DNA of 7,178 bases from Ruminiclostridium sp. (GCA_017550775.1 JAFZOA010000588.1:1-7178), one strand, 5' to 3'. Counted from the stretch's first letter, positions 1 to 6,147 are shown. Program-made: numbers and translations. The notes: generated by a model from the letters alone, not told the origin.

Positions 1-17
1 GGAGCCACTTGTTTTTA

Positions 18-50
18 CCCGTGAAACCGCTTGTAGAGCGGCTTCACGGG
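18..50 (+). terminator. Rho-independent terminator-like hairpin at left edge
   Basis: Bases 18-25 (CCCGTGAA) pair with 43-50 (TTCACGGG), and 27-31 (CCGCT) pair with 37-41 (AGCGG). One A/C mismatch separates the two stems, and the loop is TGTAG. The rightward strand continues into a T-rich run (ATTTTAATTTTA), so it reads best as a terminator for a rightward gene left of the window. On the minus strand it lies about 58 bases past the integrase stop but is followed by an A-rich tail, so it would be a weak terminator for the integrase. Confidence 0.65.
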
Positions 51-79
51 ATTTTAATTTTATCGGATTTTAAACGTTT

Positions 80-99
80 GGTCGTTATCCGGTCGTTAT
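80..99. repeat. Short tandem direct repeat GGTCGTTAT beyond the integrase 3' end
   Basis: GGTCGTTAT occurs at 80-88 and again at 91-99, an 11-base period that is one helical turn. It lies between the hairpin and the integrase stop codon. Tyrosine recombinases of this type bind short direct repeats (arm sites) near their attachment site, so this is a possible arm site. That role is inferred from position alone. Confidence 0.3.
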
Positions 100-107
100 T
101 TCGACTT

Positions 108-1328
108 TTAGGACGCTGCGGGGAGAGTTTCGATCTTTTTCTTGTGAACGAGCGGGAGCGCATTTGCGACTGCCTGCATCGCAACCGCCTGTGCTGTCTG
201 GAACGCGTGGGAATATACCTGCAAAGTTGTTACCGGCGTTGAATGTCCTAAACAGCTCTGAACGGTCTTGACGTCTATGCCTGCATTGATGAGTAATGAG
301 GCGTTCAAGTGTCGCATTGAATGACACGATACATACCGCATTCCCGTTCTCTCGCAGAATTTGACGAAGTAGTTTCTCGGTGCCGAGCGGTGAAGCGGAT
401 CGCCGTTCCATTTCGTGAAGATACGGTCGTTATCCGTCCAGAGATCGCCAGCCTGTTCTTTCTGCTTCGCCTGCAATTCCTGCCACTTACGCAGAAAGTC
501 CATAACTTCTTCCGGAACCTTTAAACTGCGGACGCTCTGCGCGGTTTTAGGCGTTTCGGTGTAAATGCCGCCTTTTTTCTTGTTGTAAAGGCTTGTGCGG
601 CAAACCGAGATAACATTCGCGTCGAAATTCACATCTTTCCATTCCAGTCCGAGCAGCTCACCGAGCCTAAATCCCGTGTAGATCGCGAGGGTGAAGAAGC
701 AAACGAAGATGTAGTTGCACTCGTCCTCTTTCTCAAACAGGTCGAAAAGCTGCTGCGTTTCCTCAATGGTATAAAACTCCTTTTCGGGTGATACCACTTT
801 CGGAATTGTCACATTTCTGCACGGGTTATCCTTGATGACATTCATTTTGACAGCGTAGCTGCAAACCGTTGAAATAAAGGATTTGTACAGCTTTATCGTT
901 TTTGTGGATAACTTCCCGTCATTCTTGTCCTGTGTGTCGAAGCGCTTGCTGTCGCATAAGCTGACGATGAATTTCTGAATGTCGCGTGTGGTAAGCTTGT
1001 CCATTCTGATGTGTCCGATAGCCTTGATTATTCTCGGTTCCATTGAATGATAGCCGGTCACGGTGTTCGGCTTCAACGACAGCTCGGCATATTCCTTGAA
1101 CCACTGGTTAAGAAATTCCTCGAACTTGACAGCTTTAGCGGCGTAACCGTTGGCACACTGCTCCTCGAACAGTACCGCCTGACGCTGAACCTCTTTTTCG
1201 ATCTGTTTCTTCGTCATACCCGGCTCAGGTTTCCAAGTGAGAGTGTGCATTATCTGCTTGCCATGAATATCGTAACCGCACGAAACTCTTATGCGATAGG
1301 CGTTGTTTCTTTTCTGAATTGTTGCCAT
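108..1328 (-). CDS. int: Tyrosine recombinase/integrase, Tn916-Int-like
   Basis: A 406-residue site-specific recombinase that would integrate and excise the element by strand exchange through a 3'-phosphotyrosine intermediate. About residues 1-60 resemble the arm-DNA-binding domain of Tn916-type integrases. About 68-160 form the SAM-like core-binding domain. The catalytic domain follows with R221 (TGFRLGELLGL), K261 (ETPKT), H336 and R339 (HSMRH), H362 (LGHST) and nucleophile Y372 (QVYSHAF), so the full active-site set is present. Length is normal for the family. The start at 1328 is chosen because AGGAGGA lies about 9 bases upstream; a nine-codon extension to 1355 would include the ribosome binding site as coding sequence. 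It has its own promoter (1377-1405) and ends 107 bases from the window edge, consistent with integrase lying next to an element end. Confidence 0.95.
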   Translation of the reverse strand: MATIQKRNNAYRIRVSCGYDIHGKQIMHTLTWKPEPGMTKKQIEKEVQRQAVLFEEQCANGYAAKAVKFEEFLNQWFKEYAELSLKPNTVTGYHSMEPRIIKAIGHIRMDKLTTRDIQKFIVSLCDSKRFDTQDKNDGKLSTKTIKLYKSFISTVCSYAVKMNVIKDNPCRNVTIPKVVSPEKEFYTIEETQQLFDLFEKEDECNYIFVCFFTLAIYTGFRLGELLGLEWKDVNFDANVISVCRTSLYNKKKGGIYTETPKTAQSVRSLKVPEEVMDFLRKWQELQAKQKEQAGDLWTDNDRIFTKWNGDPLHRSAPRNYFVKFCERTGMRYVSCHSMRHLNASLLINAGIDVKTVQSCLGHSTPVTTLQVYSHAFQTAQAVAMQAVANALPLVHKKKIETLPAAS

Positions 1329-1376
1329 AGATTTGTTCCTCCTCTGACAAACCATAGGCGCACTTCTGTAATTACA

Positions 1377-1405
1377 ATTTTACTCTTTAAAGTGCTTTTT
1401 GTCAA
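1377..1405 (-). promoter_or_regulatory. Sigma-A promoter of the integrase gene
   Basis: Read on the minus strand, TTGACA (1400-1405) and TAAAAT (1377-1382) are separated by exactly 17 bases. The -10 box lies about 50 bases upstream of the integrase start. This promoter suggests the integrase can be expressed independently of the mobilization operon. Confidence 0.75.
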
Positions 1406-1417
1406 GTGCTATTAAAG
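1385..1417. repeat. Direct and inverted repeats overlapping the integrase promoter
   Basis: AAGTGCT occurs at 1390-1396 and 1404-1410, a 14-base period, with the second copy touching the -35 box and the first inside the spacer. CTTTAA (1385-1390) and TTAAAG (1412-1417) flank them as an inverted repeat. A protein bound here would block RNA polymerase, so this is a candidate operator. No binding protein can be named from the sequence. Confidence 0.35.
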
Positions 1418-1501
1418 GGTTTTTGGACATTTTTTGATGTGCGCTTACGGCCTTTTGTTCTGAATTTCATTGTTATGTCTTGTCTTTTTATCTCTATGTG
1501 T

Positions 1502-1528
1502 ACCAGTACCCCGAAATGGGGTACTGGT
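1502..1528. terminator. Perfect 11-bp hairpin just past the relaxase stop
   Basis: ACCAGTACCCC (1502-1512) pairs perfectly with GGGGTACTGGT (1518-1528) around the loop GAAAT. It begins nine bases after the relaxase stop codon on the minus strand, the right place to end the mobilization operon. The minus-strand tail is A-rich rather than T-rich, so it is not a textbook terminator in that direction. A short CTTTT follows on the plus strand. It may protect the mRNA 3' end, or block antisense transcription. Confidence 0.5.
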
Positions 1529-1537
1529 CTTTTGCAG

Positions 1538-2887
1538 CTATCTGCTCTTGTGTTTTATGATGTTCTGAACAGGGTGAAGGAATTTTTCGAGCTGCTCTTT
1601 GAGGTTAAGGCTTTCGATAAATTCCATTAGCTTGTTGTACTTTTTCTTCCATTCCTCGATCTCGGATTTCAGCTTTTCGACATTCAAGCGCTCCCGGACT
1701 GACCGCAGAATATCAAGCTCTTTTTTCTGATCGTTATTCTTTTTCTGCAATTCCTCCTTTTCTTTGGTGAGCTGTGCTTTCTCCTGCTCCAATGTGCTGA
1801 TTTTCTCGTTCAGCTTCTTTTCGTGGCTCTCGGCAGCTATCTGTTTCTTGGCGAGAGCGGAAACCTTGTCGTAATCATCGGCAGAAACGGTTATCTTCCC
1901 GCCGAACACGGTCTTTTTCGTTTCGATGCTGTTGATGTCCTTGATCTGACTGGCTTTTCCGGCACTCTCGGCTATCAGCGCTTGTTGTTCTGCGAGCTGA
2001 TCGGCGGCAGCGGTCAATTCCTCGTTGACCTGCTCGACCTCTGAATGCTTGGCGGCTATCTCGGTATCCATACTCTCAATGGTATCGCGTTTCTCTTGAT
2101 ACTCGCCGTCAAGCCTGTCAATCGTGGTTTCGATATCCGACAGCAGCTTTTCCCGCTGATTCAGCACCCATTCGGCGCTCTTGGTCTTGCTGTCAAGGTC
2201 TTTCAGCTCCTTCTGCCGCTCCTGCTTTTTATAGTCGAGGACGGACAGGTGTTCGTTGTGCGTTCCGAGCTGTTCCCATTCTATTCCGCGCGTGAGCATT
2301 ACTGCCGCGAGCTCCTGTTTCTCTCGCTCTATCCACATTTTTGTGTTTGTTTCGAGCTTGCCCTCACCCTTGAAGCCCTGCTGTTCAAGCGCTTTTGACA
2401 GCGTGTTCCGTGTCGGCAGTCCGCGCTTCTGCCCGGTGGCGAACGGCACGAAGTCGATGTGAACGTGCGGCGTAGCTTCATCAAGGTGGATAACGGCATT
2501 GAAAACCCGAATGTGTGGATTTCGCTTTATGAAGCCCTCTGTGAACTCCCGAAGTATCTCGGTCGCTGTTTTCGCTGCGTCTGAGCCTACCGGCGTATCG
2601 TCCATATTCCCGACTTGGAAGATGACCTCGTAGAACTCCTTTTCCTGCCGTCCGTGTCTGATGTGTTCCCGGTAGTCGTGAATTATTCTGTCTTTTCGTG
2701 TCTGACGGGCATTGAACTCTTTTAGAGCGTCGTCAAACAGCTCATGATACACATCCCGGATGTCGTCTTTTAAGATTGTAATGTTGTCTTTGACGCGGTA
2801 TTTATCGACATTTGAAGCGATGAATTCCCGGTTGTTGTGATTCACATCACCCTTGTCGATCTGTCCGCTGATCGTTCTTTTTATCAT
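1538..2887 (-). CDS. mob: MobV/Pre family relaxase (plasmid recombination/mobilization protein)
   Basis: A 449-residue relaxase that would nick DNA at an origin of transfer and lead the single strand into a conjugation channel supplied by another element. The key evidence is HLDEATPHVH at residues 134-143, the HxDExxPHxH metal-binding motif III of the MobV (Pre/Mob) family, within a relaxase domain of about residues 1-210. HNNR at 17-20 matches the conserved N-terminal motif. Residues about 210-430 are rich in K, E and Q in long helical stretches, predicted coiled coil and common in this family. A GGAGGGG site a few bases upstream of the ATG supports the start. It begins 13 bases after the DUF3987 stop, so it is probably cotranscribed with it. 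No type IV secretion genes are visible, which fits a mobilizable rather than self-transmissible element. Confidence 0.92.
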   Translation of the reverse strand: MIKRTISGQIDKGDVNHNNREFIASNVDKYRVKDNITILKDDIRDVYHELFDDALKEFNARQTRKDRIIHDYREHIRHGRQEKEFYEVIFQVGNMDDTPVGSDAAKTATEILREFTEGFIKRNPHIRVFNAVIHLDEATPHVHIDFVPFATGQKRGLPTRNTLSKALEQQGFKGEGKLETNTKMWIEREKQELAAVMLTRGIEWEQLGTHNEHLSVLDYKKQERQKELKDLDSKTKSAEWVLNQREKLLSDIETTIDRLDGEYQEKRDTIESMDTEIAAKHSEVEQVNEELTAAADQLAEQQALIAESAGKASQIKDINSIETKKTVFGGKITVSADDYDKVSALAKKQIAAESHEKKLNEKISTLEQEKAQLTKEKEELQKKNNDQKKELDILRSVRERLNVEKLKSEIEEWKKKYNKLMEFIESLNLKEQLEKFLHPVQNIIKHKSR

Positions 2888-2900
2888 TTCACCCCTCCTG

Positions 2901-4331
2901 TCATATCATCGGATTGACCTCGTACCAGAGCGTTCCGCTTTCCTCGTAGGCTACGGCGTACCCTCTGTCGATCAGCAATTCCATTGGTTCTTCTAACTCT
3001 GCGACTTTCTTAAAACGCCGGCAGGAGCGGAGAAGCTCACGGCTGCTGATACGGGTTATCTTCTTGGTTTTCAGCTTGTTCAGCACATATTCTGCGGTGT
3101 CCGCGACCGCGCCTGTGGTGTTCATTCCGTAGGCGTATATCGCCTGATGCTTGTAATACTCCGCAAGCTCTATAGCTTCCATAAGCGTTATCAGCGTCAC
3201 CTGTTCGCTCTGCGGTGATCTGCCGCCGACAATGCACTTGATACAGTGCAGCAAGCCGCACAGGCGGAGTATAAGTCCGTGAAACTTGCCACCCCAGTCC
3301 GGACAGTCCGCAAAGTCCGTCAGCAGCGACGGCTCAATGCTTTTGTTGTAGTATTTGGCAAATTCCGCCCGCGCTTCATCATCGAAGTATAACGGTATTT
3401 CCGGTTCGCCCTTTTTCCTGTTGTACTTGACTGCGAGCGCGTCTTTTACGAGCCTGTCGTAAGCTGCCGTAAACTCCGGTTTCACGGATGCTGCGTTGTA
3501 ATCCCGCATACCGATGAACGAACGTGGAAAGCAGTAGATAAACCTTGCAAGCATTCCGCTCGACACGAACGCGCGGTTTTCCATAAGCTCGGTGAGAATG
3601 TACGGCTGTCCGCACAAGCATACCGACAAGTACGGTCTGTCAAGATATACCGGCTCTCCGTGACATCGGTCTTTCTGATAACTCTCGCCGCCCCAGCATT
3701 TGAGAAGCAGGTCGAGGTTTGCAACTCCGTTGTTGTACCGTCCGCCGAAATTCTTGAATACTCCGGCTTCGTCCGACATCATCAGTATCGTTTCGTTGTC
3801 GTTTATCAGCTTGACGAGCGCTTCCGGAGTAACATCATCTACACATACTCGCCGGAACTGTTCGACTTCCATACTGTCAAGCTCAGCTCGCTTGAACGCG
3901 ATCTCGTCCGGTGACGCTCCCTTTGTCTGCAATTCCGCAATCTCGGCTTTCAGCTTTGCCGCCTGTTCCTGTGAGGTAAATATCTGTAACTTGTGGCTGT
4001 CGTTGAACTCCCGCGCAAATTCGATAAACGGTTTCTTGATGAAGCGCATTACCGGAGATTTCCGCTCTGCAGGGCTTGCAAGTATCAGCGTGAACAGATT
4101 TATCGGTTCGCTGTGGTCTTGTTTCCCGTACATTCGGTACATTCCCGAAAAGCAGTGCGACATTGCGGATAATACCGCCGTTGCCGCCATTGACTTGTCC
4201 GTTGAGGTTGTTACCGATACCGAATTCACCATTTCCCGCAATATCTCCGGCAGATCCATTATCGGATAAGGCTTGAAAGAGGATCTCTCCTCTTTCAATG
4301 CCTGCGGTGCCTGCCACTTTCTGTCTGTCAT
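2901..4331 (-). CDS. DUF3987 (YfjI-like) protein, putative replication-associated ATPase
   Basis: A 476-residue protein that I assign to the DUF3987 family, often found on mobile elements and thought to be related to primase-associated or helicase-like P-loop ATPases. ASPAERKSPV (85-94) occupies the Walker A position; both usual glycines are absent, but K91 and S92 remain. LMMSDEAG (183-190) is Walker B-like with D187 and E188. R263 in GMLARF could be an arginine finger. Residues about 405-476 look like a small winged-helix domain. The start has GAGGAGG 7 to 8 bases upstream and overlaps the preceding gene's stop as ATGA, so translation is probably coupled. The context between an excisionase-like gene and the relaxase suggests a role in replicating or processing the excised element. 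That role is inferred, not shown. Confidence 0.8.
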   Translation of the reverse strand: MTDRKWQAPQALKEERSSFKPYPIMDLPEILREMVNSVSVTTSTDKSMAATAVLSAMSHCFSGMYRMYGKQDHSEPINLFTLILASPAERKSPVMRFIKKPFIEFAREFNDSHKLQIFTSQEQAAKLKAEIAELQTKGASPDEIAFKRAELDSMEVEQFRRVCVDDVTPEALVKLINDNETILMMSDEAGVFKNFGGRYNNGVANLDLLLKCWGGESYQKDRCHGEPVYLDRPYLSVCLCGQPYILTELMENRAFVSSGMLARFIYCFPRSFIGMRDYNAASVKPEFTAAYDRLVKDALAVKYNRKKGEPEIPLYFDDEARAEFAKYYNKSIEPSLLTDFADCPDWGGKFHGLILRLCGLLHCIKCIVGGRSPQSEQVTLITLMEAIELAEYYKHQAIYAYGMNTTGAVADTAEYVLNKLKTKKITRISSRELLRSCRRFKKVAELEEPMELLIDRGYAVAYEESGTLWYEVNPMI

Positions 4332-4516
4332 ATCTTGTCCTCCTCTCCCGTTCTCCTGCCGAATACCGTTTCATACAAGTCCTCTTCGGCGATGAGATAC
4401 TTGTTGCCAGCTTTGAAGCACCTGAGCTGTCCTGTCTTGCACATTTGCCGGATTCTGTACTCCGTAAGTCCTTCGATGAGCTGTGCTGCCTGCTTGATGG
4501 TTAAAATTCTCTTCAT
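4328..4516 (-). CDS. Small MerR-type HTH (excisionase family) DNA-binding protein
   Basis: A 62-residue protein with the compact winged-HTH layout of the excisionase/HTH_17 family: a first helix in LTIKQAAQLI, the recognition region in EYRIRQMCKTGQL, then the wing and the closing ..KYLIAEEDL.. strand and helix at about residues 38-48. Such proteins bend DNA beside the attachment site to favour excision, or act as small regulators. AGGAGG five bases before the ATG supports the start. The stop overlaps the start of the DUF3987 gene by four bases, so it leads the mobilization operon. It is separated from the integrase by two genes, unlike the adjacent xis-int pair of Tn916, so a regulatory role for the operon is also possible. 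Confidence 0.85.
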   Translation of the reverse strand: MKRILTIKQAAQLIEGLTEYRIRQMCKTGQLRCFKAGNKYLIAEEDLYETVFGRRTGEEDKI

Positions 4517-4546
4517 AATTGCCTCCTGTTTCTGTCTGTTTTCCGT

Positions 4547-4560
4547 GAGCCCTTCGGCTC
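4547..4560. other. Small hairpin in the leader of the mobilization operon
   Basis: GAGCC (4547-4551) and GGCTC (4556-4560) form a 5-bp stem with a four-base loop, 31 bases upstream of the excisionase-family start. It lies in the predicted 5' leader and has no T run on either side, so it is not a terminator. It may affect mRNA stability or may have no function. Confidence 0.3.
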
Positions 4561-4571
4561 CTTACACTGCT

Positions 4572-4600
4572 ATTATCGCATAAATACTCTCGAACCTGAA
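4572..4600 (-). promoter_or_regulatory. Probable promoter of the xis-DUF3987-mob operon
   Basis: On the minus strand a GATAAT -10 box (4572-4577) lies 17 bases from TTCAGG (4595-4600). The -10 is good and the -35 poor, which would suit a promoter needing activation. No better candidate is seen between the two divergent genes on this strand. Confidence 0.4.
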
Positions 4601-4638
4601 GAGATTACAGTTTCAAATATCAAACGGGTTTTGCAGGC

Positions 4639-4667
4639 TTGACAAATCCGCTGAAATACGCTATAAT
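4639..4667 (+). promoter_or_regulatory. Consensus sigma-A promoter for the zinc-ribbon gene
   Basis: TTGACA (4639-4644) and TATAAT (4662-4667) are exact consensus boxes with a 17-base spacer. The ATG lies 67 bases past the -10 box, leaving a leader of roughly 60 bases. This is a strong promoter unless repressed. Confidence 0.88.
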
Positions 4668-4707
4668 ATTCTTAACCGTACAACAAACAATTTTAAGAAT
4701 TACGGTT
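4668..4707. repeat. Interleaved inverted repeats at the transcription start of the zinc-ribbon gene
   Basis: ATTCTTAA (4668-4675) is the inverse of TTAAGAAT (4693-4700), and AACCGTA (4674-4680) is the inverse of TACGGTT (4701-4707). The two pairs interleave and share two bases. As DNA this looks like an operator beginning right behind the -10 box. As RNA the two stems would exclude each other or form a pseudoknot. Either way it is placed to control the gene downstream. Confidence 0.5.
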
Positions 4708-4733
4708 TTATGAATTGATTTTTGGAGCAGATT

Positions 4734-5729
4734 ATGGTTTATTTCGGTTATTTTTTTGAGTACAGAAAAGGAAAAGCGCGCATCGGTATCTCAAAGGACA
4801 CCAAGATGCGCGAGTTTAACGACTACAAGATCTCGGACATTGTACGGCAGGTCTATGAATTCTCCACAAACTATGATGCACTTAAACGGGGCGTCGAAGA
4901 TTTGTGCAAAGTCCTGACTGTCGGCAAAAAAGAACGCAAGGCAGCTATGGAGCCGCTCGAAGCTCTGCAAATGAATGAGAATGTGTTCCTGCAATACATC
5001 ATAGAGCGGGTTTTCGACGATCTCGGATATGCGGAGACCGATTTCGGCAGCGGAAAACAGAACCTCACGACGATCATCAACGGTTTGACGCTGCCGCTGA
5101 ACATCGAGAAGAAGCGGAAGAAATGGCAGTCGGAACTGATGAACACGTTCACCACGCTGACATCGCCGTTCGTGTCTATCGAGGGTACATTAAAAAATCC
5201 CGACAGCACCGCTACGGCGGTAATCTGCGGGGATAAGCAGTACACGGTATGTGATACTCTCGACTTCTTCATCTTTGACCTGCATCGCGGCTGTGAGAAG
5301 AACGACATCAAGATAATGCGCTGCGAGATCTGCGGGAAGATGTTTGCAAGCTCCAACGGCAAGGTCAAGTATTGTTCTCCGGAGTGCAGCAAGGGCGCTC
5401 GCGTCGGGAATATTCAAAAGGCACGGCTGAACGTGGAGAGCGATCCGCTCAAACGCGAGACTGAGCGCTCGATCAGCAATATGAAGAACAACGACAAGAA
5501 GGTCAAGGACGCGCTCGGAGCCGAAAGTCCGCAGTACATCGAGTTTCACAACCTTTTTGGCGACTACAAGGAAGAGATACGCGACAAGCGTGACCGGCTG
5601 ATACGCGATGTTGGCAAGGACAAGCTCGATCTGAGCGACGCGGAAGAAGCGCTGTGTGCGTTCACACGGGAGCGCGAGAAGAAGCTGGCGAAGAAGGCAA
5701 GCGTTTTGCTCTATGCTGCAAAGACGTGA
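4734..5729 (+). CDS. Zinc-ribbon protein of unknown function, DUF6076-like
   Basis: A 331-residue protein of unknown function. The clearest feature is a four-cysteine zinc site: C197 and C200 (RCEICGKMF), then C214 and C218 (KYCSPECSKGAR), followed by a basic segment. This resembles CGNR-type zinc ribbons and, from memory, DUF6076 proteins of Clostridia; the family name is tentative. Residues about 1-190 show no motif I can name. The C-terminal 90 residues are highly charged and helical. There is no signal peptide or membrane segment, so it is cytoplasmic. The ATG at 4734 is preferred because GGAG lies six bases upstream; a TTG four codons earlier has no ribosome binding site. It is transcribed alone, divergently from the mobilization operon, which suggests a regulator or an accessory (cargo) function. 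Nucleic acid binding is plausible but unproven. Confidence 0.75.
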   Translation: MVYFGYFFEYRKGKARIGISKDTKMREFNDYKISDIVRQVYEFSTNYDALKRGVEDLCKVLTVGKKERKAAMEPLEALQMNENVFLQYIIERVFDDLGYAETDFGSGKQNLTTIINGLTLPLNIEKKRKKWQSELMNTFTTLTSPFVSIEGTLKNPDSTATAVICGDKQYTVCDTLDFFIFDLHRGCEKNDIKIMRCEICGKMFASSNGKVKYCSPECSKGARVGNIQKARLNVESDPLKRETERSISNMKNNDKKVKDALGAESPQYIEFHNLFGDYKEEIRDKRDRLIRDVGKDKLDLSDAEEALCAFTREREKKLAKKASVLLYAAKT

Positions 5730-5730
5730 C

Positions 5731-5757
5731 GGGGAGGTGGCAGATTACCACCTCCCC
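5731..5757 (+). terminator. 10-bp hairpin directly after the zinc-ribbon stop
   Basis: GGGGAGGTGG (5731-5740) pairs perfectly with CCACCTCCCC (5748-5757) around a seven-base loop, starting two bases after the stop codon. The stem is very stable, but TGTGTCC follows rather than a T run. It may work as a weak terminator or as a 3' end stabiliser ahead of the T-tailed terminator at 5875-5909. Confidence 0.55.
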
Positions 5758-5782
5758 TGTGTCCGGCGGTAGCCGGTTGTTT

Positions 5783-5850
5783 GTCACGATCACGGGAACG
5801 ATAACCGATTTTAAGGTTGATGTGACACGTGACAGCGTGACAGATGTGAC
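5783..5850. repeat. TGTCAC/GTGACA repeat cluster, left group
   Basis: GTCAC lies at 5783-5787, and GTGAC at 5822-5826, 5829-5833, 5837-5841 and 5846-5850, the last four in tandem with 7, 8 and 9 bases between starts. Another GTGAC (5726-5730) overlaps the stop codon of the zinc-ribbon gene. Most copies are in the GTGAC orientation, opposite to the right group at 6148-6245. Clusters of short repeats like this can bind replication initiators or repressors. Confidence 0.55.
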
Positions 5851-5874
5851 GGCTCCTGCCGTCCGTTATTGTGC

Positions 5875-5909
5875 GGCGGCAGCCGCTTCTTCTGCCGCCA
5901 AATTTTTTT
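5875..5909 (+). terminator. Rho-independent terminator with seven-T tail
   Basis: GGCGGCAG (5875-5882) pairs with CTGCCGCC (5892-5899) around a nine-base loop, followed by AAA and seven Ts (5903-5909). This is the best intrinsic terminator for rightward transcription through the zinc-ribbon gene. A further GGCGGCA at 5913-5919 could pair instead with TGCCGCC (5893-5899), giving an alternative stem that places the T run in its loop. Confidence 0.7.
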
Positions 5910-5984
5910 CAAGGCGGCACATTCACGCTCCCCACAAGTACAGAGAGGAGCGCTTTTAGGGAGTCCAGAGGGAACGGCTGGCGC

Positions 5985-6057
5985 AAGGGTACTTTTGATA
6001 GGAGCTCGCGAACTGTCAAAAGTACCTTTGCGTTACTTTCGCAGAAAGTAACAAAGG
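5985..6057. repeat. Two overlapping long hairpins sharing one arm
   Basis: The first stem pairs 5985-5998 with 6016-6029, 14 bp with one G/T wobble, its core GGTACTTTTGA/TCAAAAGTACC. The second pairs CCTTT (6025-6029) plus GTTACTTTC (6032-6040) with GAAAGTAAC (6044-6052) plus AAAGG (6053-6057), with a two-base bulge and a GCA loop. CCTTT at 6025-6029 belongs to both, so the full structures compete. Similar AAAGTACC..GTTACTTT..AAAGTAAC patterns are, in my recollection, common between genes of gut Clostridia; this was not checked. Confidence 0.65.
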
Positions 6058-6100
6058 CGTAGGTTGTTCCGGACTGTAAAAAAGATAGCTCGACTTTATT

Positions 6101-6140
6101 CAGCGAAGTTAGCAGTCTGTTATGGTTGCCGGCTTCGCTG
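6101..6140. repeat. Inverted repeat CAGCGAAG/CTTCGCTG
   Basis: CAGCGAAG (6101-6108) is the inverse of CTTCGCTG (6133-6140), with 24 bases between. It directly precedes the right group of TGTCAC repeats. The stem is short for the loop size, so it may be a protein site or chance. Confidence 0.3.
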
Positions 6141-6147
6141 TTGGTTT

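Noticed and set aside
1..17. Possible 3' end of a tRNA gene as integration target
   Set aside because: Only a few bases precede the hairpin, with no T-arm or other tRNA feature visible.
425..436. GGTCGTTATCCG matching 80-91 exactly
   Set aside because: It lies in integrase coding sequence, and a 12-base match somewhere in a 7-kb window is expected by chance.
1329..1355. Nine-codon N-terminal extension of the integrase
   Set aside because: It would make the AGGAGG ribosome binding site part of the coding sequence, and family members start at the MATIQKR-like segment.
1402..1470. A 22-codon basic peptide frame on the minus strand between relaxase and integrase
   Set aside because: It has no ribosome binding site and its end overlaps the -35 box of the integrase promoter; chance is sufficient.
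3700..4269. A 189-codon plus-strand ORF opposite the DUF3987 gene
   Set aside because: It is antisense to a well-supported gene, has no start signal, and its serine-rich product is what the complement of this coding frame would give.
4722..4733. TTG start four codons upstream of the zinc-ribbon ATG
   Set aside because: The GGAG ribosome binding site begins inside this stretch and is correctly spaced only for the ATG at 4734.
5654..6062. Overlapping plus-strand ORFs of 60 to 101 codons
   Set aside because: They overlap the end of the zinc-ribbon gene or cross the terminator and hairpins, have no ribosome binding site, and encode low-complexity peptides created by the repeats.
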